Of a stretch of DNA of 64,000 nucleotides, positions 9,877-18,934 are shown piece by piece. The position numbers and the translations under genes were made by a program. The DNA comes from Clostridiales bacterium (GTDB taxonomy: Bacteria; Bacillota; Clostridia; Christensenellales; Aristaeellaceae), in contig JAIKWZ010000018.1 in NCBI GenBank assembly GCA_024684375.1, positions 124,001 through 188,000 of the forward strand, in the 5' to 3' direction. The stretch's first letter is position 1, and each line of letters opens with the position of its first letter. The notes under the pieces are model-generated. The model was not told where the DNA came from, made no database searches, and saw nothing but the letters and a program-made list of their open reading frames with translations.

Positions 9877-10608
9877 ATGCACAGGTTTTTGCTGTCGCAG
9901 CGCCACTCGACTGGAGATGAGGCGCCGCTTTCGCCGGATGAGGCAAAGCACGCGCTCAAGGTGCTCCGCCTTGGCGACGGGGATGAAGCGGAAGCGATCG
10001 ATGGGTGCGGGAACGCCTGGCGCGGCACGCTGAAAGTCTGCGGCAGGGACGTTTATATCCGGCTTAACGATCCTTTGCCTTCTGTCGAAGCGCCCGTTGA
10101 CCTTACGGTCTACATGGGGCTTGTGAAAGGCGAGAAGCTGGAGCTGATCGCCCAGAAGCTTACCGAGATAGGAGTTAGCAGGCTGGTGCCCGTGCGCATG
10201 GAGCGTTCGGTCATGCAGATCTCTGCCTCAGAAGCGGCAAAAAAGCTGGAGCGTCCCCGCAGGATTTCCAAGGAAGCGCTCAAGCAGTGTGGCAGGACCC
10301 GGGAGATGGAGATAAGCGACCCGATAGATTTTTCAGGGCTGGCCGCCGCGATCTCCCGACACCAGGTCTGTTTCGTTTTTTGGGAAAACGCCCGGGGCGA
10401 ACGGCTGCTGGATATGTTCAGGCAGCGGCCGGAGCTGACCGACCTGGCCTGCGTGATAGGCCCGGAGGGCGGCATAAGCGAAAGGGAGATGGAGGAACTC
10501 ACTGCTTCCGGCGCGTGCGTGCTCACCCTTGGCAAGCGGATCCTCAGGGCGGAGACGGCCGCAATAGCTGCTTCCGCCGAGATACTGGCGCTGTGGGGTG
10601 ATATGTGA
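9877..10608 (+). CDS. rsmE: 16S rRNA m3U1498 methyltransferase RsmE
   Basis: A 243-residue SPOUT-class enzyme. The start at ATG 9877 (MHRFLLSQ), one base after the prmA stop, gives the normal family N-terminus; the frame continues upstream inside prmA, but that part is not protein-like. A PUA-like N-terminal domain (DEAKHALKVLRLGDGD) is followed by the knotted domain with LERPRRISKEALKQCGR and IGPEGGISEREMEEL, and by LGKRILRAETAAIAA, which form the SAM-binding knot. Confidence 0.95.
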   Translation: MHRFLLSQRHSTGDEAPLSPDEAKHALKVLRLGDGDEAEAIDGCGNAWRGTLKVCGRDVYIRLNDPLPSVEAPVDLTVYMGLVKGEKLELIAQKLTEIGVSRLVPVRMERSVMQISASEAAKKLERPRRISKEALKQCGRTREMEISDPIDFSGLAAAISRHQVCFVFWENARGERLLDMFRQRPELTDLACVIGPEGGISEREMEELTASGACVLTLGKRILRAETAAIAASAEILALWGDM

Positions 10609-11888
10609 TGCCCACGATAGCTGCCGTGACGCTGGGCTGCAAGGTCAACGCCTACGACACCCAGGCCATGGTGGAGAAGTTTCAGCAGGCGGGATACCGG
10701 TATGTGGACTTTGGCGCCGAAGCGGACGTGTACCTTATCAATACCTGCACCGTCACCGGCACCGGGGATCATAAGAGCCTAAAGCTGATACGCCGTGTGC
10801 ACCGCGAACACCCGGAAGCGGACATAATCGCCGCCGGCTGCCTGAGCCAGATACGCCCCGAAAGCGTGGCGCTGGAGGGAGTAAGGCTGATAATAGGCGC
10901 GGCGAACCGCGCAAAAGTAGTCGAGCTTTACAGGCAGGCGCTTGAGCAGGACACGCCCCTTGACGGCACAGTAAGCCTGAAAGGGATCCCGTTCGAGCCG
11001 CTGTCCACCACTTGCCAGGAGGGCAGGACCCGCGCCGCCATGAAGATCCAGGAGGGCTGCGACAGGTACTGTTCCTACTGCATCATCCCATATGCCAGGG
11101 GGCCTGTGCGCTCCATGCGGCTTGCCGACGTAGCCGTGGAGGCAAAGCGGCTCAAGCTCGCGGGTTATAAAGAGGCGGTGATCACGGGCATCCACCTGAT
11201 GTCCTACGGCAAGGACACGGGCGACAGCCTGCTGGACGCGGTTAAGATCGTTTCGGACGAAATTGACCGGGTGAGGCTGGGTTCATTGGAGCCCAAGGGC
11301 ATGACACCGGAGTTCGTCGGAGGCCTGCGCGGTATCAGGGGCCTGTGCCCCCAGTTCCATCTTTCACTGCAAAGCGGCTGCGACGCGGTGCTCAGGCGGA
11401 TGAACCGCCGCTATACCGCCAAAGAGTATCTTGATGCCTGCGTCCTGCTGAGGGAAGCGTTCCCGCTGTGCGCGGTGACCACGGACGTGATAACAGGCTT
11501 TCCCGGGGAAACAGAGGAAGAGTTTGAGCAGACCTGTGAGTTCGTGAAGGAGGCGCGCCTGTCCCGCCTGCATGTGTTTCCGTATTCAAGGCGTACGGGC
11601 ACACGCGCGGACAGCCTGCCGGGGCAGCTGGATGAGGCGGTCAAGCGCGACAGGGCGCGGAGGCTTATCGAGGTCGGGAACAAGCTGGAAGAAGCGTACG
11701 TCAAATCACTTGAAGGCAGCGTTTCGGAGGTGCTGTTCGAGACCGGTACAGGAGAAAACGAGTGCGAGGGCTACTCTGGCAGTTACGTCAGGGTCAGGGC
11801 GGACGCCAGGCCCGGCGAGATAGAGACCGTCCGGCTCGTCTCTGCTGAAGGAACACTGATGCACGGAAAAGTGATCAGGAAAGGCTGA
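10608..11888 (+). CDS. mtaB: tRNA (t6A) methylthiotransferase MtaB-type
   Basis: A 426-residue radical-SAM enzyme expected to convert t6A37 to ms2t6A37 in tRNA. The N-terminal MTTase domain opens TLGCKVNAYDTQ with a cluster Cys at 11 and further Cys residues in NTCTVTGTGD and AAGCLSQ. The radical-SAM motif CDRYCSYC lies near 145-152. A C-terminal TRAM-like domain follows (about 365-426). ATG 10608 overlaps the rsmE stop by one base; a GTG three bases earlier is the alternative. tsaD, which makes the t6A substrate, is also in this window. Confidence 0.93.
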   Translation: MPTIAAVTLGCKVNAYDTQAMVEKFQQAGYRYVDFGAEADVYLINTCTVTGTGDHKSLKLIRRVHREHPEADIIAAGCLSQIRPESVALEGVRLIIGAANRAKVVELYRQALEQDTPLDGTVSLKGIPFEPLSTTCQEGRTRAAMKIQEGCDRYCSYCIIPYARGPVRSMRLADVAVEAKRLKLAGYKEAVITGIHLMSYGKDTGDSLLDAVKIVSDEIDRVRLGSLEPKGMTPEFVGGLRGIRGLCPQFHLSLQSGCDAVLRRMNRRYTAKEYLDACVLLREAFPLCAVTTDVITGFPGETEEEFEQTCEFVKEARLSRLHVFPYSRRTGTRADSLPGQLDEAVKRDRARRLIEVGNKLEEAYVKSLEGSVSEVLFETGTGENECEGYSGSYVRVRADARPGEIETVRLVSAEGTLMHGKVIRKG

Positions 11889-11892
11889 TAAT

Positions 11893-12234
11893 ATGAACGA
11901 GTGTCTGTTTTGCAGGATCGCTGCGGGAGAGATCCCATCTACAAAGGTGTACGAAGACGAAAAGTTCTATTCTTTTATGGATATCAATCCTCAGGCGAAA
12001 GTCCACGCGCTGATCATCCCCAAAAAGCACTATGCGGACATGGCGGAGCTGTCCGCCGCGGACGCCGCGCTGGCCGGAGAAATGCTTAAGAAGGCTTGCC
12101 TTGTGGCGGAAAAGCTGGGGCTTAAAAACGGCTTCAGGCTGATAACCAACACGGGTGCTGACGCGAGACAGAGCGTTCGCCACACGCATATACACATACT
12201 GGGCGGCGAGGAGCTGTCCGAACGCATGGGGTAA
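11893..12234 (+). CDS. HIT-family nucleotide phosphoramidase (HinT-like)
   Basis: A 113-residue histidine-triad protein. The active-site motif H97-T-H99-I-H101 is intact in RHTHIHILGG, and the N-terminus CLFCRIAAGEIPSTKVYED is typical of the HinT/PKCI branch. Such proteins hydrolyse adenosine 5'-phosphoramidates; the physiological substrate is not settled. AGGAAAGG stands just before the start at 11893, four bases after the mtaB stop, so it is the last gene of the heat-shock operon before the rpsU promoter. Confidence 0.93.
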   Translation: MNECLFCRIAAGEIPSTKVYEDEKFYSFMDINPQAKVHALIIPKKHYADMAELSAADAALAGEMLKKACLVAEKLGLKNGFRLITNTGADARQSVRHTHIHILGGEELSERMG

Positions 12235-12278
12235 ACTAATAATAACATCCGTTTGCAAAAGCTTAAACTTCCAAATGC

Positions 12279-12307
12279 TTGACGAAAGGCGCCTTCTCGG
12301 GTATAAT
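12279..12307 (+). promoter_or_regulatory. Sigma-A promoter of rpsU
   Basis: TTGACG (12279-12284), 17-nt spacer, TATAAT (12302-12307). Start of transcription is predicted near 12314, giving a leader of about 60 nt. This lets rpsU be expressed independently of heat shock. Confidence 0.9.
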
Positions 12308-12374
12308 ACCCAAGTATCGCACCCCATGCTTGACCTGCAAACGGTGCAACCTGAAAGCGAGGGGAGGGAAAACA

Positions 12375-12548
12375 ATGTCTGAAATCCGTGTACACGAGAA
12401 TGAGTCTCTGGAAAGCGCGCTGAGAAGATTTAAGCGCCTCACTGCCAGGAGCGGCATCCTTGCCGAGGCCAGAAAGCGTGAGCATTACGAAAAGCCCAGC
12501 GTAAAGCGCAAGAAGAAGGCTGAGGCCGCCCGTAAGCGTAAGTATTGA
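12375..12548 (+). CDS. rpsU: 30S ribosomal protein S21
   Basis: A 57-residue, very basic protein ([19 protein letters not shown]... ending RKRKY), the usual size and sequence of S21, which sits near the anti-Shine-Dalgarno end of 16S rRNA. The start is ATG 12375 with GGGGAGGG 8-9 nt upstream. The in-frame codons further upstream cover the promoter and cannot be coding. The gene has its own promoter and terminator. Confidence 0.97.
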   Translation: MSEIRVHENESLESALRRFKRLTARSGILAEARKREHYEKPSVKRKKKAEAARKRKY

Positions 12549-12560
12549 TTCATTTCTTAT

Positions 12561-12598
12561 GCCCCTTTACATTTGTGTGTGAAGGGGCGCGTCTTTTG
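12561..12598 (+). terminator. Probable terminator after rpsU
   Basis: GCCCCTT (12561-12567) pairs with AAGGGGC (12582-12588); a 14-nt loop and a short T-run (GCGTCTTTT) follow. It is weaker than the other terminators in the window. Confidence 0.65.
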
Positions 12599-12599
12599 G

Positions 12600-12714
12600 A
12601 AACAGTTTCAGAGTTCAGTTTTTTCAGTTTCAACAGTTTTTCGCCGCCGGTCTGTTCCGGCAGGTTTTGATGTTTTTTCAGCATTTCAGTTTTTTTGCCA
12701 TACATGGAGGATAA
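12600..12714 (+). promoter_or_regulatory. U-rich rho leader with CAGTTT repeats
   Basis: Between the rpsU terminator and rho lie five CAGTTT copies (12603, 12616, 12625, 12634, 12687), a CAGGTTT (12661) and a small hairpin GCCGG-TCTGTT-CCGGC (12646-12661). No good -35/-10 pair is visible. The G-poor, pyrimidine-rich RNA would suit Rho binding, so autoregulation of rho is plausible but inferred. Confidence 0.45.
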
Positions 12715-14313
12715 ATGGATAACAGCTATCTGTACGGAAAAACAAGCGTGCAGCTCAAGCAGATCGCCAAGCAGGAAGGTATCAAGCTGCCCGGCAGCGC
12801 CACGAAAGCCAGAATGATCGAGCTGATAATCGCCGCCCGGGAGGAAAAAGCGTCCCAGGAGATATCTTCGGCGGCTGAAAAGGCGCCTGAAGCGGAGAAC
12901 GTCACGCCGGAAGACGCGCCTGTTCCCCGCAAGCGGACGCGCGCCGTCAGGCAGTCCCGGAACGAAAAGCAAGAGGAAACCGCTCCAAAGCCCGCCCCCG
13001 AGCCTGATGCTGCCATTGAATCAAGACCCGTTTCTGAACCGGTGGCTGTGTACGAACCGGAGATTGCCAAAGAGCCTGCTGAAACCCCTGCGCCTGATAT
13101 TTCCGAGTGCGATGAGTCTCCTGTCGCGGCTGTTCGGGATGAGGAAGACGCTGCCTCAAAGCTTCCCGAAGCGCCCGCGGGCGACTGGGGAGAAGGCCGC
13201 GGCGTGCTGGAGATCATGCCTGACGGCTATGGGTTCCTCAGGGCGGACAACTGCCTGCCCGGCAGCCGTGACGTATACCTGTCCCAGATGCAGATCAGGC
13301 GCTTCAGCCTGAGAAGCGGAGATTACATCACCGGCAAGACGCGCCCTGTAAGGGACGGAGACCGTTACGAGGGCATGATATTCGTGTCTACTGTCAACGG
13401 CCTGAGCGCGGACGCCGCGCGCCGCCGCCCACGCTTCGAAGACCTGACTCCCGTGTTTCCGGATCAGCGCCTGAGGCTGGAAAGTCCGCTGGGAAACACG
13501 GATCTGGCGCTGCGCACCATAGACCTGGTGGCGCCTATCGGCAAGGGACAGAGGGGACTTATCGTGTCTCCGCCCAAGGCGGGCAAAACTGTGCTGCTGA
13601 AAAAGATCGCCAACGCCATAACCCAGAACAGCCCTGATACGCAGCTGATCGTGCTGCTGATAGACGAACGCCCGGAAGAGGTCACCGACATGCAGCGCTC
13701 CACCACCGGAGAGGTGCTGTACTCGACCTTCGACGAAGCGCCCGAAAACCATACGCGCCTGAGCGAAATGGTGCTTGAGAAGGCCATGCGCCAGGTGGAG
13801 CTGGGGCGCGATGTGGTGATACTTCTGGACTCGATCACCCGCCTTGCCAGGGCGTACAACCTCGTCATTCCGCCTACGGGGCGCTCTCTTTCCGGCGGTC
13901 TTGATCCGGGAGCGCTGTACAAGCCCAAAAAGTTTTTCGGTGCGGCTCGTAATATCGAAAACGGGGGCAGCCTGACCATCATCGCAACCGCGCTGGTTGA
14001 CACGGGCAGCCGCATGGACGATATAATCTACGAGGAATTCAAGGGCACGGGCAACATGGAATTGCACCTGGACAGGAAGCTGTCCGAGCGCAGGATATTC
14101 CCCGCCATAGAGCTCAACCGTTCAGGCACCCGCAGGGACGAGCTGCTTTACACGCCGCAGGAGGCGGCGGGCGCGCTGCAGATCCGCCGCATGCTGGCGG
14201 GGGCGAACAGCCAGGACGCCACAGAGCAGCTTATCTCGCTTATGGAAAAAACCCGGGACAACGCGGAGCTGATAGTCAGAATGAAGGGCTGGATGGCAGC
14301 CCTGAGCAGATAA
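12715..14313 (+). CDS. rho: Transcription termination factor Rho
   Basis: A 532-residue RNA-dependent ATPase, about 110 residues longer than Escherichia coli Rho. The N-terminal helical domain ([15 protein letters not shown], residues 4-18, to about 38) is separated from the RNA-binding cold-shock fold ([13 protein letters not shown]-like, near 163-176) by an insert of about 115 Glu/Pro/Ala-rich residues. The P-loop SPPKAGKT (near 285-292) and the Walker B strand VILLDSITR (near 368-376) are intact, as is the C-terminal Q/R-loop region. GGAGG lies 6 nt before ATG 12715. Such inserts occur in Clostridia and Actinobacteria and are often linked to RNA binding or phase separation. Confidence 0.96.
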   Translation: MDNSYLYGKTSVQLKQIAKQEGIKLPGSATKARMIELIIAAREEKASQEISSAAEKAPEAENVTPEDAPVPRKRTRAVRQSRNEKQEETAPKPAPEPDAAIESRPVSEPVAVYEPEIAKEPAETPAPDISECDESPVAAVRDEEDAASKLPEAPAGDWGEGRGVLEIMPDGYGFLRADNCLPGSRDVYLSQMQIRRFSLRSGDYITGKTRPVRDGDRYEGMIFVSTVNGLSADAARRRPRFEDLTPVFPDQRLRLESPLGNTDLALRTIDLVAPIGKGQRGLIVSPPKAGKTVLLKKIANAITQNSPDTQLIVLLIDERPEEVTDMQRSTTGEVLYSTFDEAPENHTRLSEMVLEKAMRQVELGRDVVILLDSITRLARAYNLVIPPTGRSLSGGLDPGALYKPKKFFGAARNIENGGSLTIIATALVDTGSRMDDIIYEEFKGTGNMELHLDRKLSERRIFPAIELNRSGTRRDELLYTPQEAAGALQIRRMLAGANSQDATEQLISLMEKTRDNAELIVRMKGWMAALSR

Positions 14314-14321
14314 GAACACTA

Positions 14322-14879
14322 TTATAGCCTGTTCGCGTAAACGGAGCGCCGCTTCTGGGCGGAAAATACGAAGTAACCGTCCTTTTCGACAACTGACGTC
14401 CCGCCGAAGATCGCCTTGAGCTTGTTGAAATACCAGTCCCTGCGCTTGGTGACGAGCATGAGCGTTCCTCCGATCTCCAGGCGGTTGAAGCTTTTTTCGA
14501 TCAGCTTTTTTGCAACGGCAAAGTCGCTTTGGTAGGGAGGATTGCAGAGTATAAGACCGAAACCGCTTTCGGGAACGCCGTCCAGCGCGTCGGAAAGATA
14601 TACGGGGCAGTCAAGCCCGTTGGCGGAAAGGTTTTCACGGGCGGCTTTGACGGCCAGCGGGTCTACGTCGCACAGAGCCACGTTTTCCTGGCCCAGTGAC
14701 AGCGCCAGATAAATGCCCACCAGACCGCAGCCGCAGCCCAGGTCAAGGCAGCGGGTGCCGGGGACGAGCCGGGCGAGGGAAAGCATCGCCAGGGTGCCCC
14801 TGTCCGGGTGGCGTGGGGAAAACAGGCCGTCGCTGGACCGGATGACCAGTTTCACGCCGTTTATTTCGCAGGAATACAT
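14322..14879 (-). CDS. RsmC-like class I SAM methyltransferase
   Basis: A 185-residue methyltransferase of the 16S rRNA G1207 (RsmC) / small MTS domain type. Motif I LDLGCGCGLVG is at residues 45-55, and the catalytic NPPY for base N-methylation is at 113-116. It lacks the N-terminal duplicated domain of enterobacterial RsmC, as is usual in Bacillota. It converges on rho with only 8 nt between the stops and is divergent from dapF. Substrate is inferred from the family only. Confidence 0.88.
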   Translation of the reverse strand: MYSCEINGVKLVIRSSDGLFSPRHPDRGTLAMLSLARLVPGTRCLDLGCGCGLVGIYLALSLGQENVALCDVDPLAVKAARENLSANGLDCPVYLSDALDGVPESGFGLILCNPPYQSDFAVAKKLIEKSFNRLEIGGTLMLVTKRRDWYFNKLKAIFGGTSVVEKDGYFVFSAQKRRSVYANRL

Positions 14880-14929
14880 TCTACCGCCTCCGGGCAGATT
14901 ATAGCCCCTGAGAGGGGATTTGGCAATAC

Positions 14930-14958
14930 TTGACCGGTGAGACCCCGGAAGGTATAAT
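14930..14958 (+). promoter_or_regulatory. Sigma-A promoter of the dapF operon
   Basis: TTGACC (14930-14935), 17-nt spacer, TATAAT (14953-14958). The -10 box ends only 13 nt before the dapF ATG, so the transcript would have a leader of about 7 nt. Confidence 0.85.
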
Positions 14959-14971
14959 AGCGGGAGAGATT

Positions 14972-15802
14972 ATGAGATTTACCAAAATGCAGGGCGCGGG
15001 CAACGATTACGTATATGTAGACTGCTTTCACGAGACGCTGCCCATGCCTCCAAACGAACTTTCCATACAGCTGAGCCGTCCCCATTTCGGGATAGGCTCC
15101 GACGGGCTGATCCTTATCGAGCCCTGTGAAGGCGCGCACGCGCGCATGCGCATATTCAACAAAGACGGCTCTGAGGGCGAGATGTGCGGCAACGGCATCC
15201 GCTGCGCGGCGAAATACCTGTACGACAGCGGCATCGCGCCGAGCGAGCAGCTTGACATAATGACCGGCAACGGCATAAGGCGCGTTTGGGTGAATGTCAG
15301 CGCAGGGAAGGCTGTTTCCGCGCGGGTGGATATGGGAGAACCCTGCTTTGAGCCGGCCAGGATACCCGTGAACTCAGACACGAACACAGTTGTGCTGGAG
15401 CTTTGCGGCAAAAAACTGAAGTTTTTCTGCCTGAACACCGGCAATCCCCACGCGGTGACGTTCGACTGTTTCCCGGAAGGGGAGGAATTCGCGCTGCTGG
15501 GGCGGGCCGCGGAGACCCACAGCGTGTTTCCGCAGGACGCGAACGTGTCCTTTGCTAAAGTCACGGGCAGGGAAGAAATACATGCACGTATCTGGGAAAG
15601 GGGCAGCGGCCCGACCCTCGCCTGCGGCAGCGGCGCTACTGCCACAATGGTGGCTGCGCGCTTTCAGGGGCTTGTGGGGGACAGGGCATATGTGGACCTG
15701 CCCGGAGGGCGGCTGCTGATAGAATATGACGCGGACACTAATCACGTCTTTATGACGGGAGACTGCGTAGAGGTGTTTACCGGTGACTGGAAAAATCAAT
15801 AA
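14972..15802 (+). CDS. dapF: Diaminopimelate epimerase
   Basis: A 276-residue cofactor-free racemase converting LL- to meso-diaminopimelate for lysine and peptidoglycan. Both catalytic cysteines are present: C72 in GEMCGNGIRC and C218 in LACGSGATAT. The start at ATG 14972 gives MRFTKMQGAGNDYVYVD, the normal family N-terminus; upstream codons in frame lie in the promoter. It heads an operon whose next gene, 15 nt downstream, is an alpha-mannosidase. Confidence 0.96.
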   Translation: MRFTKMQGAGNDYVYVDCFHETLPMPPNELSIQLSRPHFGIGSDGLILIEPCEGAHARMRIFNKDGSEGEMCGNGIRCAAKYLYDSGIAPSEQLDIMTGNGIRRVWVNVSAGKAVSARVDMGEPCFEPARIPVNSDTNTVVLELCGKKLKFFCLNTGNPHAVTFDCFPEGEEFALLGRAAETHSVFPQDANVSFAKVTGREEIHARIWERGSGPTLACGSGATATMVAARFQGLVGDRAYVDLPGGRLLIEYDADTNHVFMTGDCVEVFTGDWKNQ

Positions 15803-15817
15803 ACGGAGGAATCGGGC

Positions 15818-18800
15818 ATGATAATGCATCAGCTGGACGCGCGGATCAGGAAGCTCAAGGCGGTTTTGACAGGCTACAGGGTGCGCAGCACCGTTGACAT
15901 TGAAGGGATAGAGATCTCTCCCCGGGGCAGAAACGAGTTTGTTCCCTTCGCGAACCGGGACTACTGGGCCACCGCCGAGGGCGAGAACTGGTTCGATTTT
16001 CGCTTCACCGTCAGCGTTCCCGAAGGCTTTATCGGCCAGGTGCGCCTGTGCGCGGATACGGGCATGGACGGCTGGGAAGCCACCATGATCCAGATGGTCG
16101 TGTGGGTGAACGGCCGCATAGAGCAGGCGTTCGATACCCGCCACCTGAGCCTGATACTTCAGGAAGAGGCCAGGCCCGGCGAAAGCTTCAGCATTTTCAT
16201 ACAGGCGTACCACAAAACGCAGAAAAACGGCGCCGGGCTGATGGTGCCGCGCATGCGCTTCTTCCTGGCGGACTTGGCGGACGACGTATGCCAGCTGTAT
16301 TACGATATCGACGTGCCGCACAGCGCCGCGCTGCTTGAAAAAACGGATTCAAGAGACAGAGAACTCACGCTTAAGGCGCTTTCCGACGCCTGCAACCTGC
16401 TGGACCTGCGCCGTCCGTTTTCTCCGGAATTCCATGCCTCGATACAGGCGGCGAGGGATTACCTTAAGGAAAACTATTACGATAAGCTCAAGGACGTGGA
16501 GCCCGAATCCATTGCAGACTGCATCGGCCACACCCACATTGACGTGGCGTGGCTGTGGGACCTGTACCAGACCAGGCATAAGGCGGTGCGCACCTTCGCT
16601 ACCATGCTGAAGCTCATGCAGCAGTACCCGGAATTCAAGTTCATGTCCTCTCAGGCGCAGTTGTACCAGTTTGTCAAAGAGGATCAGCCTGAGCTGTTCG
16701 CCCGGATACAGCAGGCGGTGAAGGACGGCCGATGGGAGGCCGAGGGCGGCATGTGGGTAGAGGCTGACTGCAACCTGTCGGGCGGCGAAGCGCTGGTCAG
16801 GCAGTTTTTGTACGGCAACGAGTTTTTTGAGAAGGAGCTGGGCGTACGCAGCCGCATCCTCTGGCTGCCGGACGTGTTCGGCTACAGCGCCGCGCTGCCA
16901 CAGATACTAAAAAAGAGCGGCATAGACTACTTCCTTACCAGCAAACTGAGCTGGAGCGAATTCAATAAATCCCCTTACGACACCTTCAATTGGAAGGGCA
17001 TAGACGGCTCCAAAGTGCTTACGCATTTCCTGCCCGCGCGGGAATACGGCGCGGAGGACGATTACGAGCGCCATGACGACCTCAAGTTCTTTACGACATA
17101 CAACGCCATGCTGGAGCCCAACCAGATCAAGGGCGGCTGGAAACGCTTCCAGCAGAAGGGGCTGGACAACCACTTCCTGGTAAGCTACGGCTTCGGTGAC
17201 GGCGGCGGCGGTTCCACCGAATGGATGATAGAGAACGCCCGGCGCATGCAGTACCCGGTGGCGGGCTGTCCCGCCGTAAGGCAGACGTTCGCCCGGGACT
17301 TCTTTGAGGCGCTGGACAAGAGGGTATCGGGAGACAAGCGGCTGCCCGTATGGAGCGGAGAACTGTATCTTGAATACCACAGGGGCACATACACTTCCCA
17401 GGGCAAGAACAAGCGCAACAACCGCAAGCTGGAGATCGCGCTAAGGGACCTGGAGTTCTGGCTGACAAAGGCGGGCGGGGAGTACCCCCAGGATGAGATG
17501 CGCAGCATCTGGCGCAGCATGCTCACGCTGCAGTTCCACGATATCCTGCCCGGCAGCTCCATCCATAAGGTATACACAGATTCGGACGAGATCTACGCCG
17601 ACCTGTTCAAACGCGTGGACGCGCTCAAGCAGGACGCGATAAAGCGCATAACCGAAGGCGCGAAAGGCGACATCATACTTACGAATACCCTGTCTTCAGA
17701 CAGGAGCGACCTGGTGTGGTTCGACGCGCCTAAGGGCGTACGCGCCCTGAGGACGCTGGACAGCAGGGAGTTCTCCGCCCAGAGGGTGGAAGACAGATAT
17801 GTCGCATACGTAGAAGGACTGAAGCCGATGAGCGCCACCCCCATGTTCTTCGTATACGGACAGGAAGATCCCGCGCGTGTGAAGCTGGACGAAAAGGGCT
17901 TTGAGACCGAAACGTTGAAGGGCGAATTCGACCGGGATATGTTCATAACTTCCCTTGTGGATAAGGACGCGGACAGGCAGCTGGTCAAACAGGGCGAGCG
18001 GCTCAACAGCCTGGTCTACTACGAGAACCGGCCCCACAACTACGACGCGTGGGATATAAACATCTACTATCGTGAGAAGTCCTGGCAGGTAGAAAAGCCT
18101 GTCGATGTCAGGGTCGTGAGCGTAGGCCCGGTGGCGGGCGTGATCAGAGTGAAATGGCTTACGGGCGACAGCGCGATAACACAGGACTATGTGATCCCCG
18201 CGGATATCAAGCGTGTCGACTTCAACTCCGCTGTGGACTGGCAGGAGCCTCACGGACTGCTCAAGGCCCATTTCCCCGTGGACGTGTTCTATAATCAGGC
18301 GCAGTTCGACATCCAATACGGCAACGTCACCCGCGCCACCCACAAAAACACCTCCTGGGACGTGGCCAGGTTTGAGGTGTGCGCCCACAAGTGGATGGAC
18401 GTGAGCGAGGCCGGCTACGGCGCGGCAATTCTCTCCGACTGCAAGTACGGTTATTCCGTGGATGAGGACAGTGTGGCGATAAGTCTGGTCAAGTCCGCTA
18501 CCGACCCAGACCCCACTGCCGACATAGGAAAGCACGTGTTCAGCTACAGCCTCATGCCTCACTGCGGGGACTGGAGGCAGGCCAACGTGCCGCAGATGGG
18601 CTACCGCTTCAACATTCCCGTGGAAGCCGTAAAGGCGGAAGGAGGAGACAGGGACGTGTCCTTCGCGTACGCGAGCGTGGACAAGCCTAACGTTATGATA
18701 GAAACGGTCAAAGCCGCCCTGCACGGTGAAGGCACTATCATTCGCCTGTACGAGTGCTTCGGCGCGCGCACAAAGGCCAGGCTCACTTTGGCGGAGGCTC

Positions 18801-18919
18801 CGAAAGAGGCGTGTTTTACCAGCCTTATGGAGGATGACCTGGAAAAGGCGGGATTCGACGGCGGCAGCATAGAGCTTGAGTTCAAGCCCTACGAGATCGT
18901 GACGCTGAGACTAAAATAA
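15818..18919 (+). CDS. Alpha-mannosidase, glycoside hydrolase family 38
   Basis: A 1033-residue GH38 enzyme, of family-typical length. The zinc-binding motif GHTHIDVAWLWD lies near residue 236 and the nucleophile Asp352 sits in WLPDVFGYS. QAQLYQFVKE, GGMWVEADCNLSGGE and the LTLQFHDILPGS helix are also characteristic. C-terminal beta-sandwich domains follow to residue 1033. There is no signal peptide, so it probably acts in the cytoplasm on imported mannosides. GGAGGA precedes ATG 15818 by 8 nt. Its position behind dapF has no obvious metabolic logic. Confidence 0.95.
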   Translation: MIMHQLDARIRKLKAVLTGYRVRSTVDIEGIEISPRGRNEFVPFANRDYWATAEGENWFDFRFTVSVPEGFIGQVRLCADTGMDGWEATMIQMVVWVNGRIEQAFDTRHLSLILQEEARPGESFSIFIQAYHKTQKNGAGLMVPRMRFFLADLADDVCQLYYDIDVPHSAALLEKTDSRDRELTLKALSDACNLLDLRRPFSPEFHASIQAARDYLKENYYDKLKDVEPESIADCIGHTHIDVAWLWDLYQTRHKAVRTFATMLKLMQQYPEFKFMSSQAQLYQFVKEDQPELFARIQQAVKDGRWEAEGGMWVEADCNLSGGEALVRQFLYGNEFFEKELGVRSRILWLPDVFGYSAALPQILKKSGIDYFLTSKLSWSEFNKSPYDTFNWKGIDGSKVLTHFLPAREYGAEDDYERHDDLKFFTTYNAMLEPNQIKGGWKRFQQKGLDNHFLVSYGFGDGGGGSTEWMIENARRMQYPVAGCPAVRQTFARDFFEALDKRVSGDKRLPVWSGELYLEYHRGTYTSQGKNKRNNRKLEIALRDLEFWLTKAGGEYPQDEMRSIWRSMLTLQFHDILPGSSIHKVYTDSDEIYADLFKRVDALKQDAIKRITEGAKGDIILTNTLSSDRSDLVWFDAPKGVRALRTLDSREFSAQRVEDRYVAYVEGLKPMSATPMFFVYGQEDPARVKLDEKGFETETLKGEFDRDMFITSLVDKDADRQLVKQGERLNSLVYYENRPHNYDAWDINIYYREKSWQVEKPVDVRVVSVGPVAGVIRVKWLTGDSAITQDYVIPADIKRVDFNSAVDWQEPHGLLKAHFPVDVFYNQAQFDIQYGNVTRATHKNTSWDVARFEVCAHKWMDVSEAGYGAAILSDCKYGYSVDEDSVAISLVKSATDPDPTADIGKHVFSYSLMPHCGDWRQANVPQMGYRFNIPVEAVKAEGGDRDVSFAYASVDKPNVMIETVKAALHGEGTIIRLYECFGARTKARLTLAEAPKEACFTSLMEDDLEKAGFDGGSIELEFKPYEIVTLRLK

Positions 18920-18934
18920 GACAGGAAAAAAGCA

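Noticed and set aside
14905-14917. CCCCT-GAG-AGGGG hairpin as a terminator between the methyltransferase and dapF
   Set aside because: It lies between the divergent starts of two genes, where no terminator is needed, has only 5 bp and lacks a U-tract.
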